Part shown: one piece after another, positions 9,110 through 16,774 of the stretch
How the letters are laid out: each line of letters starts with the position of its first letter
Position numbering within the stretch: the first letter of the stretch is position 1
Assembly (NCBI GenBank): GCA_044375415.1
Contig: JBILMS010000005.1
Location: 1-64,000, forward strand
DNA from: JAWXBG01 sp044375415
Lineage (GTDB): Bacteria > Bacteroidota > Bacteroidia > Flavobacteriales_D > Sanyastnellaceae
Direction of reading: 5' to 3'
Length of the DNA: 64,000 nt
Made by a program: the position numbers and the translations under genes
Notes under the pieces: model-generated
What the model saw: only the letters and a program-made list of their open reading frames with translations
The model's database searches: none
What the model was told of the DNA's origin: nothing

Positions 9110-9724
9110 ATGAAAATTATTTGCATCGGAAGGAATTACGGAGAACACGCAAAAGAACTTAAAAACGATGTCCCGACAGAACCTATCTTCTTCTGTAAAC
9201 CTGATTCAGCGATACTCCCAAAGGGCAATCCCTTTTTTATTCCCGAATGGAGCCACGACATACATTACGAAGTAGAACTCATTTATCGAATTGAAAAATT
9301 GGGGAAAAACATCGATAAAAAATACTCGTCAAGGTATTATTCAACCATTGGACTCGGTATTGACTTTACCGCAAGAGACATTCAATCCGATTTAAAAGCA
9401 AAAGGATTGCCATGGGAAAAGGCAAAAGGATTTGATGGCTCAGCAGTTGTGTCTGAAGAATTTTTATCGCTCGATTCTTTTGAAGATGCCAATGCAATTT
9501 CTTTTTCATTGTATAAAAATGGAAACTTGGTTCAATCGGGAAATTCCGGTGATATGATTTTTTCGATTGATCACATTATTGAATACGTCTCCCAATTTAT
9601 GATGTTGAAAATTGGTGATCTCATGTACACCGGTACTCCAAGCGGTGTCGGCCCCGTTGCAGCAGGTGATGAACTGGAAGGAAGAATTGGGGATAAAGTG
9701 ATGTTTAAGACGAAAATACGGTGA
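9110..9724 (+). CDS. Fumarylacetoacetate hydrolase (FAH) family protein
   Basis: 204 aa from ATG 9110; a longer frame from 9086 would overlap the preceding stop. The fold signature is clear: MKIICIGRNYGEHAKEL, FFCKPDSAIL, the metal-binding glutamates in HYEVELIYRI, GLGIDFTARDIQ, KAKGFDGSAVV and the C-terminal YTGTPSGVGPVAAGD. Close relatives of this short form act as acylpyruvase/fumarylpyruvate hydrolase or oxaloacetate tautomerase/decarboxylase (FAHD1-like); the substrate cannot be set by eye. Cytoplasmic. It follows the OmpA gene by 10 bases, likely one transcript, and ends at an inverted repeat shared with the convergent DAHP synthase gene. Confidence 0.92.
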   Translation: MKIICIGRNYGEHAKELKNDVPTEPIFFCKPDSAILPKGNPFFIPEWSHDIHYEVELIYRIEKLGKNIDKKYSSRYYSTIGLGIDFTARDIQSDLKAKGLPWEKAKGFDGSAVVSEEFLSLDSFEDANAISFSLYKNGNLVQSGNSGDMIFSIDHIIEYVSQFMMLKIGDLMYTGTPSGVGPVAAGDELEGRIGDKVMFKTKIR

Positions 9725-9725
9725 T

Positions 9726-9850
9726 AATGTGCTAATGTGCTGATGTGCTGATGTGCCAATTGTCTATCTTCGGGTAAGATGATTAATCCTTTCGGTTCTA
9801 AAATCGTCGACGTGCAGCCTCATTAGCACATCAGCACATCAGCACATTGG
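9726..9850. repeat. Inverted pair of 8-bp tandem repeats (ATGTGCTG) between convergent genes
   Basis: The left arm (about 9726-9760) is four to five imperfect copies of the octamer ATGTGCTG/ATGTGCTA. The right arm (9821-9850) is its reverse complement, and at least 23 bases match perfectly between arms. About 60 bases of unique sequence form the loop. It lies exactly between the convergent FAH and DAHP synthase stops, so it may act as a bidirectional terminator or be a miniature repeat element. Confidence 0.8.
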
Positions 9851-10966
9851 CTAATTAATATTCTCCTTCCCCGAAGTATTCATGATTTTCGTTTGGGTTC
9901 GGATAGATTCTTTGTGCAACTGCTCTAAAAATTGACGAATAAAATCGTCCGACAATCCCAAATCTTTTGCCCACGAAGAGCGGGTTTTCATGATTTCCAT
10001 GTAGCGATCCAATTGAAAGATCGTCATGTTGTGTTCGCGTTTATAATCTCCTATTCCCTCTGCAATCTTCATGCGTTGAGCAATTAATTGAATGATCTCC
10101 TCGTCGAGTTTATCAATTTCTATTCGATGTTCAGAAAGTTTATTTTGAAGTAATGGATCAAATGACTCGCCGGAACGAATGTTTAATTGATCTATCAATG
10201 AAATAAGTGCATCCGGGGTAACCTGTTGTTTAGCATCGCTCAAGGCGTTGTCAGGGTCAGGATGTGCTTCGAGCATAAGACCCGACATACCTAAATCCAA
10301 GGCTTTTTGAGCTACCTGCAGCAACAATTCGCGATTTCCGCAAATATGACTTGGATCGCAAAAAATGGGAAGATGTGGCAACTCCGATTTTAAAGCAATC
10401 GGAATTTCCCACATCGGTTTGTTTCTATACAAACCTTTTCCATAATAGCTGAAACCTCGATGCATGGCGATAATCTTGTCGATGCCTGCATCCTGCAATC
10501 TTTCAATTGCCCCAATCCAAAGTTGTAGGTCCGGATTAAGTGGGTTTTTTATAATCACCGGAATATCTACTCCGCGCAAAGCGTCTGCTATTTCCTGAAC
10601 TGAAAATGGATTTACTGTTGTTCGAGCACCAATCCACAACACATCAACGCCATACTTTAGGCAGAGCTCTACGTGCGATGCATTCGCTACCTCAGTGGTA
10701 ACCGGCATTTTTAATTCCTTTCTTACCCGGGACAACCACTGCAAACCGATTTCACCCACACCTTGAAATGCTCCGGGACGTGTTCTCGGTTTCCAAATGC
10801 CGGCCCGCAACAAGTCCACTCGTCCCGATTCTTTCAATCTCGAAGCCGTTTCGAAAACTTGCTCTTCGCTTTCGGCACTACAAGGACCACTGATTAAAGG
10901 CAGTTCACTCGTGGAGTACCACCAAGATGTGAGGGGTTTAATCAACGGTCTATTTGAATCATTCAT
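9851..10966 (-). CDS. Bifunctional 3-deoxy-7-phosphoheptulonate (DAHP) synthase / chorismate mutase
   Basis: 371 aa from ATG 10966. The N-terminal ~260 residues are a type I DAHP synthase core: LISGPCSAESEEQV (about 23-36), RAGIWKPRTRPGAFQG, IGARTTVNPF, IIKNPLNPDL, AMHRGFS and IFCDPSHICGNRE. The C-terminal ~90 residues are an AroQ-type chorismate mutase helix set (EHRIEIDKLDEEIIQLIAQR and KIAEGIGDYKREHN). It joins the first step of the shikimate pathway with the branch to Phe/Tyr; the fused mutase domain usually gives prephenate/chorismate feedback. A TATTTTTG box 8 bases upstream supports 10966 rather than the in-frame start at 10990. Monocistronic. Confidence 0.94.
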   Translation of the reverse strand: MNDSNRPLIKPLTSWWYSTSELPLISGPCSAESEEQVFETASRLKESGRVDLLRAGIWKPRTRPGAFQGVGEIGLQWLSRVRKELKMPVTTEVANASHVELCLKYGVDVLWIGARTTVNPFSVQEIADALRGVDIPVIIKNPLNPDLQLWIGAIERLQDAGIDKIIAMHRGFSYYGKGLYRNKPMWEIPIALKSELPHLPIFCDPSHICGNRELLLQVAQKALDLGMSGLMLEAHPDPDNALSDAKQQVTPDALISLIDQLNIRSGESFDPLLQNKLSEHRIEIDKLDEEIIQLIAQRMKIAEGIGDYKREHNMTIFQLDRYMEIMKTRSSWAKDLGLSDDFIRQFLEQLHKESIRTQTKIMNTSGKENIN

Positions 10967-10974
10967 TGGATGTG

Positions 10975-10982
10975 CAAAAATA
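10975..10982 (-). promoter_or_regulatory. Bacteroidota -7 promoter box TATTTTTG for DAHP synthase
   Basis: Perfect TAnnTTTG, 8 bases before ATG 10966 and inside the extended frame from 10990, so it chooses the shorter start and predicts an almost leaderless mRNA. Confidence 0.55.
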
Positions 10983-11017
10983 CTATGCACTTAAACCTAT
11001 TAATAGCATTGATGTTC

Positions 11018-11632
11018 TCAAAACCTCAACATCAATCCGCCTAATACTTGTGGAATCATTAATCCATCGTAACTGCCTCGCATTTGCGGATCTATAAATG
11101 CACCAAAGGGAAAATTATTTGAAGAAAGGGAAACCCTTATTCCTGCCGAGGGTGAATAGAAAAAATTAGTTTCTTCCGATGTCTGGTATACACCTAGTCC
11201 GGAAAAAATGAAGTAGGGTGATATATCAATATTCTTAAACGGATAAAAGTGATAACTCACTCCATCGGGAATCATAAAGGAATAACCAATAAGTCCAAAA
11301 CCCTGATCGAAAGAACAAAAGCCGGAGCAGGCCCCGCATGTACTAAGCGATAAAGCACCAACGCCTACTGTCGCTCCAATTGGTAAGATATATTCAGAAG
11401 TGTACAAACTCGATTGTGCAATATTTAAACTTCCGCGATACACGAGGCTCCAAGAATCACTGATAAAATAATCAACCGTCAACTGGTGCTGTTGCTGATT
11501 TATACCCGGACCAAACGCATAAGAAATGGCGAAATCGCCCTTTTCAAAGGTCAAATTGTCGTCTAAATTGCCCTGTGCATAGGATAATAAAGTGCTAAAT
11601 ACTATTAGCGTAAGAAGATATAATTTCTTCAT
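11018..11632 (-). CDS. Hypothetical secreted protein, probable outer-membrane beta-barrel
   Basis: 204 aa. MKKLYLLTLIVFSTLLSYAQ is a signal peptide. The mature part alternates polar and hydrophobic residues (for example DFAISYAFGPGIN, DSWSLVYRGSLNI, GIRVSLSSNNFPFG) and ends in a terminal Phe (LGGLMLRF), as expected for an outer-membrane barrel recognised by BamA. An unusual cysteine cluster, CGACSGFC, lies near residues 99-106. The ATG at 11632 is preferred because a perfect TAAATTTG box sits 6 bases upstream and overlaps the alternative TTG start. No family assigned. It probably forms its own transcript; the next gene on this strand is the DAHP synthase, 51 bases on. Confidence 0.75.
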   Translation of the reverse strand: MKKLYLLTLIVFSTLLSYAQGNLDDNLTFEKGDFAISYAFGPGINQQQHQLTVDYFISDSWSLVYRGSLNIAQSSLYTSEYILPIGATVGVGALSLSTCGACSGFCSFDQGFGLIGYSFMIPDGVSYHFYPFKNIDISPYFIFSGLGVYQTSEETNFFYSPSAGIRVSLSSNNFPFGAFIDPQMRGSYDGLMIPQVLGGLMLRF

Positions 11633-11638
11633 TTCGAG

Positions 11639-11646
11639 CAAATTTA
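11639..11646 (-). promoter_or_regulatory. Bacteroidota -7 promoter box TAAATTTG
   Basis: Perfect TAnnTTTG, 6 bases before ATG 11632; decides that start over the TTG inside the box. Confidence 0.5.
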
Positions 11647-11707
11647 AGGAACCGAAAACGCTTTACAAAATCTGTACCGTTTTTGTTAATGAAAAGTGAA
11701 GGGGGGA

Positions 11708-11840
11708 TTATGAGTTATGAATTATAAATTATGAATGGAGTGTGCGTTGGGGGAGAAGATTGTTCTTCGAGGGGTTATGGGTTATGAGTTATGAATGGGG
11801 TGCGCGTTGGCGTAGAGGATTGTTCTTCGATGGTTATAGG
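11708..11840. repeat. Tandem duplication, period 60 bp, with ATGAATTATGAGTT motifs
   Basis: The block containing TTATGAATGGRGTGYGCGTTGG and ATTGTTCTTCGA recurs exactly 60 bases later (TGTTCTTCGA at 11761 and 11821). Each copy begins with AT-rich GAGTTATGAAT units that also occur in reverse complement at about 23074-23106. Confidence 0.8.
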
Positions 11841-11844
11841 TTGT

Positions 11845-12115
11845 CCCCCTGAGTCCCACGTATAAAATCCAACCGTGAGTGCTGACAAAACCGTCGGAAA
11901 GGCTCACCCCAAAAGCAGTTCTGAGTTTGTAGAAACAGAAACAGGTAGATCCTTCTTTCAAAACGATTCGTTCACTCTCACTCTTCGCTCTCACTCTGTA
12001 ATTGAGGGGGACGTTCACTTTGGGTGAAATCATCAGTTTGCAAAAGCGTGAACTTTTCAGTTTGCAGAATCGGTCCCCTCTCCTCTGGAGAGGGCGGAGG
12101 GTGAGGCCCTCGGAG
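11845..12115. repeat. Dispersed intergenic repeat, copy 1
   Basis: Shares ordered blocks with 28872-29110 in the same orientation: ATAAAATC-AACCG-GAGTGC, ACCGTCGGAAAG-CTCACCCC, GGGGGACGTTCAC, TTTTCAGTTTGCAGAATCGG and GGGCGGAGGGTGAGGCC-TCGG. Neither copy encodes a protein. Confidence 0.8.
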
Positions 12116-12290
12116 AAGAATGGTATTAATGAAAGGAGGGAAATTAGATTGTTCATTTTCAATCTTAATGCACTACTTGTCATTGGCAGCTTGTCGAAGT
12201 GTGGATGATGGATTATAGAAAATGGAAAATGAGAGAACGGCAACTCGCGATGGATACGCGCCTCAAAATCTTTACAATAAAATTACTTGG

Positions 12291-12321
12291 AAAAAAGAAG
12301 AGGTCTACAAAGAGACCTCTT
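12291..12321 (-). terminator. Rho-independent terminator after tRNA-Leu
   Basis: On the minus strand AAGAGGTC pairs with GACCTCTT (12314-12321 with 12297-12304) across a 9-base loop and is followed by CTTTTTT. It lies just downstream of tRNA-Leu. Confidence 0.85.
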
Positions 12322-12335
12322 GAATTTAATTTGGG

Positions 12336-12417
12336 TGCCCGAGACTGGACTCGAACCAGCACATCTTTCGAAATACGCCCCTCAAACGTACGTGTCTACC
12401 AATTTCACCACCCGGGC
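12336..12417 (-). tRNA. tRNA-Leu (anticodon GAG)
   Basis: 82 nt including a variable arm. Acceptor GCCCGGG pairs with CTCGGGC (one G-U), the D arm reads GGTGAAATTGGTAGACAC, the anticodon stem TACGT/GCGTA encloses loop TTGAGGG with anticodon GAG, and the T arm is CTGGTTCGAGTCCAG. The extra stem after the anticodon marks a class II tRNA, as expected for Leu. The discriminator base is A; CCA is not encoded. It decodes CUC/CUU. It lies downstream of tRNA-Lys with its own terminator. Confidence 0.95.
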
Positions 12418-12441
12418 AAATCTTGTTAGCTTATGAAGAGT

Positions 12442-12463
12442 AAAAGGGCGGCTTTCACCGCCC
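12442..12463 (-). terminator. Rho-independent terminator after tRNA-Lys
   Basis: Minus strand GGGCGG (12458-12463) and CCGCCC (12446-12451) pair across a 6-base loop, followed by TTTT. It separates the two tRNAs, so tRNA-Leu reads through it or has its own promoter. Confidence 0.75.
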
Positions 12464-12482
12464 TCTCTCTTCTTCCTTTCCG

Positions 12483-12555
12483 TGACCCCGCTGGGATTCG
12501 AACCCAGGGCCCATACATTAAAAGTGTATTGCTCTACCAGCTGAGCTACGAGATC
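12483..12555 (-). tRNA. tRNA-Lys (anticodon UUU)
   Basis: 73 nt. Acceptor GATCTCG pairs with CGGGGTC using wobbles, the D arm is AGCTCAGCTGGTAGAGC, the anticodon loop ACTTTTAAT carries UUU, and the T arm is CTGGGTTCGAATCCCAG. The discriminator is A and CCA is not encoded. A TATATTTG promoter box lies 34 bases upstream. Confidence 0.96.
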
Positions 12556-12589
12556 ATCACTTCGATTAATTTCTTAAAAAAAGCGGGTG

Positions 12590-12597
12590 CAAATATA
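12590..12597 (-). promoter_or_regulatory. Bacteroidota -7 promoter box TATATTTG for the tRNA-Lys/tRNA-Leu pair
   Basis: Perfect TAnnTTTG on the minus strand, 34 bases upstream of the tRNA-Lys 5' end. No coding start lies between, so it most likely drives the tRNAs. Confidence 0.6.
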
Positions 12598-12671
12598 GTG
12601 GCGTTTTCCACGGGGATACGGTATGCTAATAACTTTTCGAAAAAATGTCGAAAACCCCTGATTTTATTGGC

Positions 12672-13835
12672 CTACCCAATATCAGGATGTCGTTCAAAAG
12701 GTACCTCCGGGTCGAAAAACAATCGAAATGTGGCCAATCTTCGGTATAAATCTGCCCCTAAATTCTGAACTACTTTGATCATTTTTGGATTAAAATCTCC
12801 TATCCATGTCAAGATCGTTTGATCATAAAAATCTAAGGGTACCACATGCTCTTCAGTCCACTTAATCATGGCTCCTTCAATGCCTTTACCATGATATTCG
12901 CGGTCTACGCCAAATATTACTCCTACCATCGTCCGGTACTTTCGACGTTTGAAACGCCATAAAAAGACCAGTTTTCCCCATAAATTCAAATTCCCATGCA
13001 CGTGTTGGAATATCTCGTTCAACTCGGGGATATTGAGATAAAAAGCAATGGGTTTGTTTTTGCAGTATGCAAAAATCATTACTTCTTTATCCATAATGGG
13101 TTTCATCGCTTTCATAATCCCCATAGCCTGACGGATATCCATCTTCTTAAACCCAAGGTGTCCGGCCCATGCGTTGTTATAAACAATCAAAAACTCTTCG
13201 GCAATTTCTTCGATCTTTTTGCCGACACTATTGCCGACACGGTAATCGGGGTCGCTCATAATGATGTTGTTTTTTCGAACAAAAACATCTTGAACGGCCA
13301 GTCTCATATCTCTTCGATAGCACCACTGTTCGTAGTACAAGTTAAACCCGAAATTCTCAAAAAATCTTCGGTAATACGGTGGATTATAGTTCATCCGATA
13401 ACTGCCCATGTCGGTGAAATTTTCGATCAATAACCCCCAATAAGCATCCTTTTCTCCAAAGTTTATGGGTCCATCGACGGCTTCCATTCCCTCAGCCTTC
13501 AACCACTCGCAGGCTTCGGAAAGCAGCATTCGAGCCGCTTCATCATCCTCAACGCATTCAAAAAATCCAATGCCGCCAGTTTTTTGTTTCTGGGCGCTCG
13601 AATATTTTTTCCAATGAAAAGCAGCTATTCGGCCAATACACTGATTGTTATCATCTTTTAATATCCATCGGCAAACTTTTCCCTGCACGAAAAATTTATT
13701 CTTTTTTGGATCAAAGACCTTGCTGATATCCTGCTTCAAATGAGGAATCCAGTTGGTATCTTCCTTATAAACAAGCGAAGGGACTTCAAGCCATTGCCTC
13801 GCAGTAGATGTATCGATTACCTCGAAAATTTTCAT
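12672..13835 (-). CDS. GNAT-like N-acetyltransferase fold protein
   Basis: 387 aa from ATG 13835, which is preceded by an AAAGGAAC ribosome-binding-like stretch. The N-terminal part (WLEVPSLVYKEDTNWIPHLKQD) and following core (GRIAAFHWKKY, GGIGFFECVEDDEAARMLL, MEAVDGPINFGEKDAYWGLLIENF) are typical of a conserved Bacteroidota/Proteobacteria family annotated as GNAT N-acetyltransferase or hypothetical. A second acetyltransferase-like core is hinted at by FGVDREYHGKGIEGAMIKWTEEH. Cytoplasmic. Substrate unknown. It diverges from the small secreted protein gene at 13960. Confidence 0.8.
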   Translation of the reverse strand: MKIFEVIDTSTARQWLEVPSLVYKEDTNWIPHLKQDISKVFDPKKNKFFVQGKVCRWILKDDNNQCIGRIAAFHWKKYSSAQKQKTGGIGFFECVEDDEAARMLLSEACEWLKAEGMEAVDGPINFGEKDAYWGLLIENFTDMGSYRMNYNPPYYRRFFENFGFNLYYEQWCYRRDMRLAVQDVFVRKNNIIMSDPDYRVGNSVGKKIEEIAEEFLIVYNNAWAGHLGFKKMDIRQAMGIMKAMKPIMDKEVMIFAYCKNKPIAFYLNIPELNEIFQHVHGNLNLWGKLVFLWRFKRRKYRTMVGVIFGVDREYHGKGIEGAMIKWTEEHVVPLDFYDQTILTWIGDFNPKMIKVVQNLGADLYRRLATFRLFFDPEVPFERHPDIG

Positions 13836-13919
13836 TTCTTGTTCCTTTTGAGGGGGTGAAAATACTCGAATGCCAAAAACCTTGATAATTTCTGTGCCCT
13901 CAGGCAACGAAGAGGGATG

Positions 13920-13927
13920 TATCTTTG
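13920..13927 (+). promoter_or_regulatory. Bacteroidota -7 promoter box TATCTTTG
   Basis: Perfect TAnnTTTG, 32 bases before ATG 13960. The expected transcript start falls after the in-frame ATG at 13930, so 13960 is the likely start. Confidence 0.55.
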
Positions 13928-13959
13928 TCATGAGTTCAATTACTTACAAACCAGCATTT

Positions 13960-14367
13960 ATGAAACCAATTTCACTTTTGTCTTTCTGTTTGCTTTTGGT
14001 CCTGAATTCTTTCGGACAAGGCATTACACCCGGAGCTAAACTAACAGCAGCGTATTCGAGTCAACAATTGTCTGCTATGGAATCTGCCGAAATTGAAAAA
14101 ATGAATTTTGTGGCCGACCATCTGTGCATTATTCAAGATGCAAATACAAAAACAGCAAGTCTGCCGGTATTGAATCTTGTGGCTCCGGATGGAACAGTAG
14201 TTCCTGCGGATGTTAACACGGAAACTTTCAATCCTATTCTATACGGAATTGAAGCTCAACAGCAAAATCAGTACTACAGTATTGCTAATGGAACCAAAAC
14301 ATTGTTTGTTTATTCAAACGAACGCCTCGACGTTTTGTACGCACGCTTCAAGGCCAATCAAAAATAA
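13960..14367 (+). CDS. Small hypothetical secreted protein
   Basis: 135 aa. MKPISLLSFCLLLVLNSFGQ is a signal peptide, giving a mature protein of about 115 residues with no family I recognise. Mature segments such as LSAMESAEIEKMNFVADHLCIIQD and YYSIANGTKTLFVYSNERLDVLYARF suggest a mixed alpha/beta fold with one Cys. It ends 18 bases before the large T9SS type B protein and probably shares its transcript, so it may assist or accompany that surface protein. Longer in-frame starts (13870, 13930) lie at or before the promoter box. Confidence 0.7.
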   Translation: MKPISLLSFCLLLVLNSFGQGITPGAKLTAAYSSQQLSAMESAEIEKMNFVADHLCIIQDANTKTASLPVLNLVAPDGTVVPADVNTETFNPILYGIEAQQQNQYYSIANGTKTLFVYSNERLDVLYARFKANQK

Positions 14368-14385
14368 TTCTGAGCTACTAACATT

Positions 14386-16719
14386 ATGAAAAAAATACTT
14401 TTCCTATTCACAGCTCTTACCGGTGGTATGAGTTTGTTTGCTCAGGAATATCCTGTAAGCACACCTAGCATAACAGATTGCGGAGGTTTTTTAGTGGATG
14501 CCGGTATGAGCGCATCCGACTACGGCCCCAACGAAAACTTTACTTCAGTAGTTTGTCATGACGGCACGGATGATCCCATTGTAAATCTTTATTTCAGTTT
14601 TTTTGAATTAGGCACCGGAGATGAAATGTCGATCTATGACGGTTCAAATACCTCTGCTCCATTAATAGGAACTTGGTCCGGAACTGAATTACAGGCTCAA
14701 GATATTACTTCCACGAACGTAGATGGTTGTTTGACCGTAGTCTTTACGTCGAACAGCGATGCAAGCGTTGGTAGCTTCGGAGCAGAGATTTCTTGCGGAC
14801 TTCCTTGTGCTAAACCATTTGCCATCGTAACTACGGATGAAGTGGAAGATGACCCCATCAAAGTTTGTGTTGGCGAAGAAATCGTTTTTGACGGTTCTGC
14901 TTCCACCTTTGCTGAAGGAACTGCCCTTGCAGGTTACCTATGGAACTTCGACGATGGAACTACAGATAATTCAAACTGGCCTAATGTTACTCACTCTTTT
15001 GCTGAGCCTGGCGCATATGTAGTTCAGCTATACCTAACTGACGATAATGATTGCTCTAGTGCCAATCTACCTGATCGCGTTGTGTTCGTCTCCACGACTC
15101 CCGATATGCCTGTTTCGGCCAATGACCTTCAAGTATGTATAGGACAAGAAGTTGATATCACCGGATTGGCAACACCTGTTATGTGGTCTGCACTTCCGGA
15201 TGTAGATTTTGGCGGAGGTTTATATATCCCTGATGATCAGTCACAGTGTTTTTCCGATGTAATCTTATTTGGTGGTTTCACACCCGGTGAAACAATTGAT
15301 GCCATTAGTGATATCGAATATTTCTTCATCAACTTTGAACACACCTTTATGGGTGACTTGGTTATATCATTTATTTGTCCAAATGGCCAATCAATAGCCG
15401 TCCACCAGCAAGGAGGAGGAGGAACACACCTAGGTGTTTCCAATGAATTAGATGACGAAAATTTGCCGGGTACAGGTTGGGATTATTACTGGGCTCCTGA
15501 TGCAATCAACGGAACGTGGGAAGCTTCTAGTGCCGATAATAATCTTTTAGTTGACAATGGAACAGGTGCTATTTCACTAATCTCGGGAATTTACGATAGT
15601 TCACAACCTTGGGAACAATTGTTAGGATGTCCGCTAAACGGTGAATGGACTGTTGAAGTATGCGATATGTGGGGAGCAGATGATGGATTTATTTTCGACT
15701 GGTCTGTTCAATTCGCTCCTGAACTTTATCCTGATTTGATTTCATTCACCCCATCAATCGGACAAGGTTGCGACTCTACTTTCTGGGCAGGTAGTTTTAT
15801 TACACAACAAGATGCAGGTTGCGATAACATCAGTATTGTTCCAACGGAAGAAGGAACCTTTACTTATGTGTTTACTGCAATCGACGATTTTGGATGTACG
15901 TACACAAACCAAATTGAAATTGAAGCTTATCCCGGTCCGGTTCCTTCAGCAGGTGAGGATGTACCCTACTGCCTCGAAGAAATGAGCCTTGAAGCTATTG
16001 TTGGCAATGAGCAACAAGGCATCAACTATATTTACAATTGGACTCCGGGAGGACCGCTTCAAGGCGATAATACCCTAACTCCAACGATTACTAATCTTTC
16101 TGAAGACACTGAGTTTATATTTAGTGTATATCCGCAATCGGATCCACAGTGTCTCGTAAATGATACCGTATTAGTCTTCATCCCACAGGCTCCGGAAGCC
16201 GGGCCTCTCGATTCCTTGGAATTCTGTGCCGGTGATGATGCCATTCTCGCGGCACCATTTCAGGAAAACGGATACACCTACGGATGGTACTACTCGGAAG
16301 ATGGTATAGAGGAATATGAAAATGTTGGTTTTAATTCAACCTACCCGGGCACTCAAACGGGATTCTATTATGTTGAAATTACCGAACCCGTTTGTGGATT
16401 TACTTCGGAAACTCCATTCTATTTAAATGTGATCAGTTGTGAAGTTATCATTCCAAACGTCTTCACTCCTAATAACGATTCCGGAGACTTGAACAATTCT
16501 CTTGTCTTCACGGGATTGGAAAATTTCGAAAAAAGTACTCTTCGTGTATACAATCGTTGGGGCAACTTGATCTACGAATCAGACAACTACAACAATAATT
16601 GGAGACCCTCAGAAGAAGATGTTCCTGAAGGAACCTATTTCTTCATCTTGGGAATAAATAAAAATGCAGGTTTCGAATACCACGAAGGTCACTTGACTAT
16701 TCTTAGAAAAGAACGATAG
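14386..16719 (+). CDS. Large cell-surface protein with PKD and P-domain and T9SS type B sorting domain (CHU_C family)
   Basis: 777 aa, signal peptide MKKILFLFTALTGGMSLFAQ. Order of domains: a CUB-like beta domain (about 28-135, with STPSITDCGGF and DGSNTSAPLIGTW), a PKD domain (about 150-235, with YLWNFDDGTTD and VQLYLTDDNDC), a proprotein-convertase P-domain-like region (about 280-440, with FINFEHTFMGDLVISFICPNG and LNGEWTVEVCDMWGADDG), Ig-like stretches, and a gliding-motility-associated C-terminal domain from about residue 690: IPNVFTPNNDSGDLNNSL, RVYNRWGNLIYES, NWRPSEEDVPEGTYFFIL. That tail is the type B signal for export by type IX secretion and attachment to the cell surface. Substrate or adhesin role unknown. 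A strong terminator follows. Confidence 0.92.
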   Translation: MKKILFLFTALTGGMSLFAQEYPVSTPSITDCGGFLVDAGMSASDYGPNENFTSVVCHDGTDDPIVNLYFSFFELGTGDEMSIYDGSNTSAPLIGTWSGTELQAQDITSTNVDGCLTVVFTSNSDASVGSFGAEISCGLPCAKPFAIVTTDEVEDDPIKVCVGEEIVFDGSASTFAEGTALAGYLWNFDDGTTDNSNWPNVTHSFAEPGAYVVQLYLTDDNDCSSANLPDRVVFVSTTPDMPVSANDLQVCIGQEVDITGLATPVMWSALPDVDFGGGLYIPDDQSQCFSDVILFGGFTPGETIDAISDIEYFFINFEHTFMGDLVISFICPNGQSIAVHQQGGGGTHLGVSNELDDENLPGTGWDYYWAPDAINGTWEASSADNNLLVDNGTGAISLISGIYDSSQPWEQLLGCPLNGEWTVEVCDMWGADDGFIFDWSVQFAPELYPDLISFTPSIGQGCDSTFWAGSFITQQDAGCDNISIVPTEEGTFTYVFTAIDDFGCTYTNQIEIEAYPGPVPSAGEDVPYCLEEMSLEAIVGNEQQGINYIYNWTPGGPLQGDNTLTPTITNLSEDTEFIFSVYPQSDPQCLVNDTVLVFIPQAPEAGPLDSLEFCAGDDAILAAPFQENGYTYGWYYSEDGIEEYENVGFNSTYPGTQTGFYYVEITEPVCGFTSETPFYLNVISCEVIIPNVFTPNNDSGDLNNSLVFTGLENFEKSTLRVYNRWGNLIYESDNYNNNWRPSEEDVPEGTYFFILGINKNAGFEYHEGHLTILRKER

Positions 16720-16727
16720 TATCTTTG
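16720..16727 (+). promoter_or_regulatory. TATCTTTG promoter-like box before the helicase gene
   Basis: Perfect TAnnTTTG placed between the stop at 16719 and the terminator hairpin. A transcript from it would begin with the hairpin and its T-run, then reach ATG 16775. Its use is uncertain. Confidence 0.4.
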
Positions 16728-16738
16728 CACATACATCA

Positions 16739-16770
16739 AGGGCGGTCTGATGCAGACCGCCCTTTTTTTT
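16739..16770 (+). terminator. Rho-independent terminator
   Basis: GGGCGGTCTG (16740-16749) pairs perfectly with CAGACCGCCC (16753-16762) across a 3-base loop, then eight T. It terminates the 13960-16719 unit. Confidence 0.93.
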
Positions 16771-16774
16771 GACT

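Larger units (their letters stand above)
11647..12290. other. Gene-free stretch filled with intergenic repeats
   Basis: About 640 bases without a credible gene. It holds a 60-bp-period duplication (11708-11840) and copy 1 of a dispersed repeat (about 11845-12115). The open frames across it (for example the minus-strand 153-codon frame at 11782-12243) have no recognisable protein character and are made of the repeats. Confidence 0.75.

Noticed and set aside
9726..9850. Possible CRISPR array
   Set aside because: Units are 8 bp without spacers, and the second array is inverted; no cas genes in the window.
11782..12243. 153-codon minus-strand frame between the barrel protein and tRNA-Leu
   Set aside because: It is made of the dispersed repeat and has no protein character or promoter.
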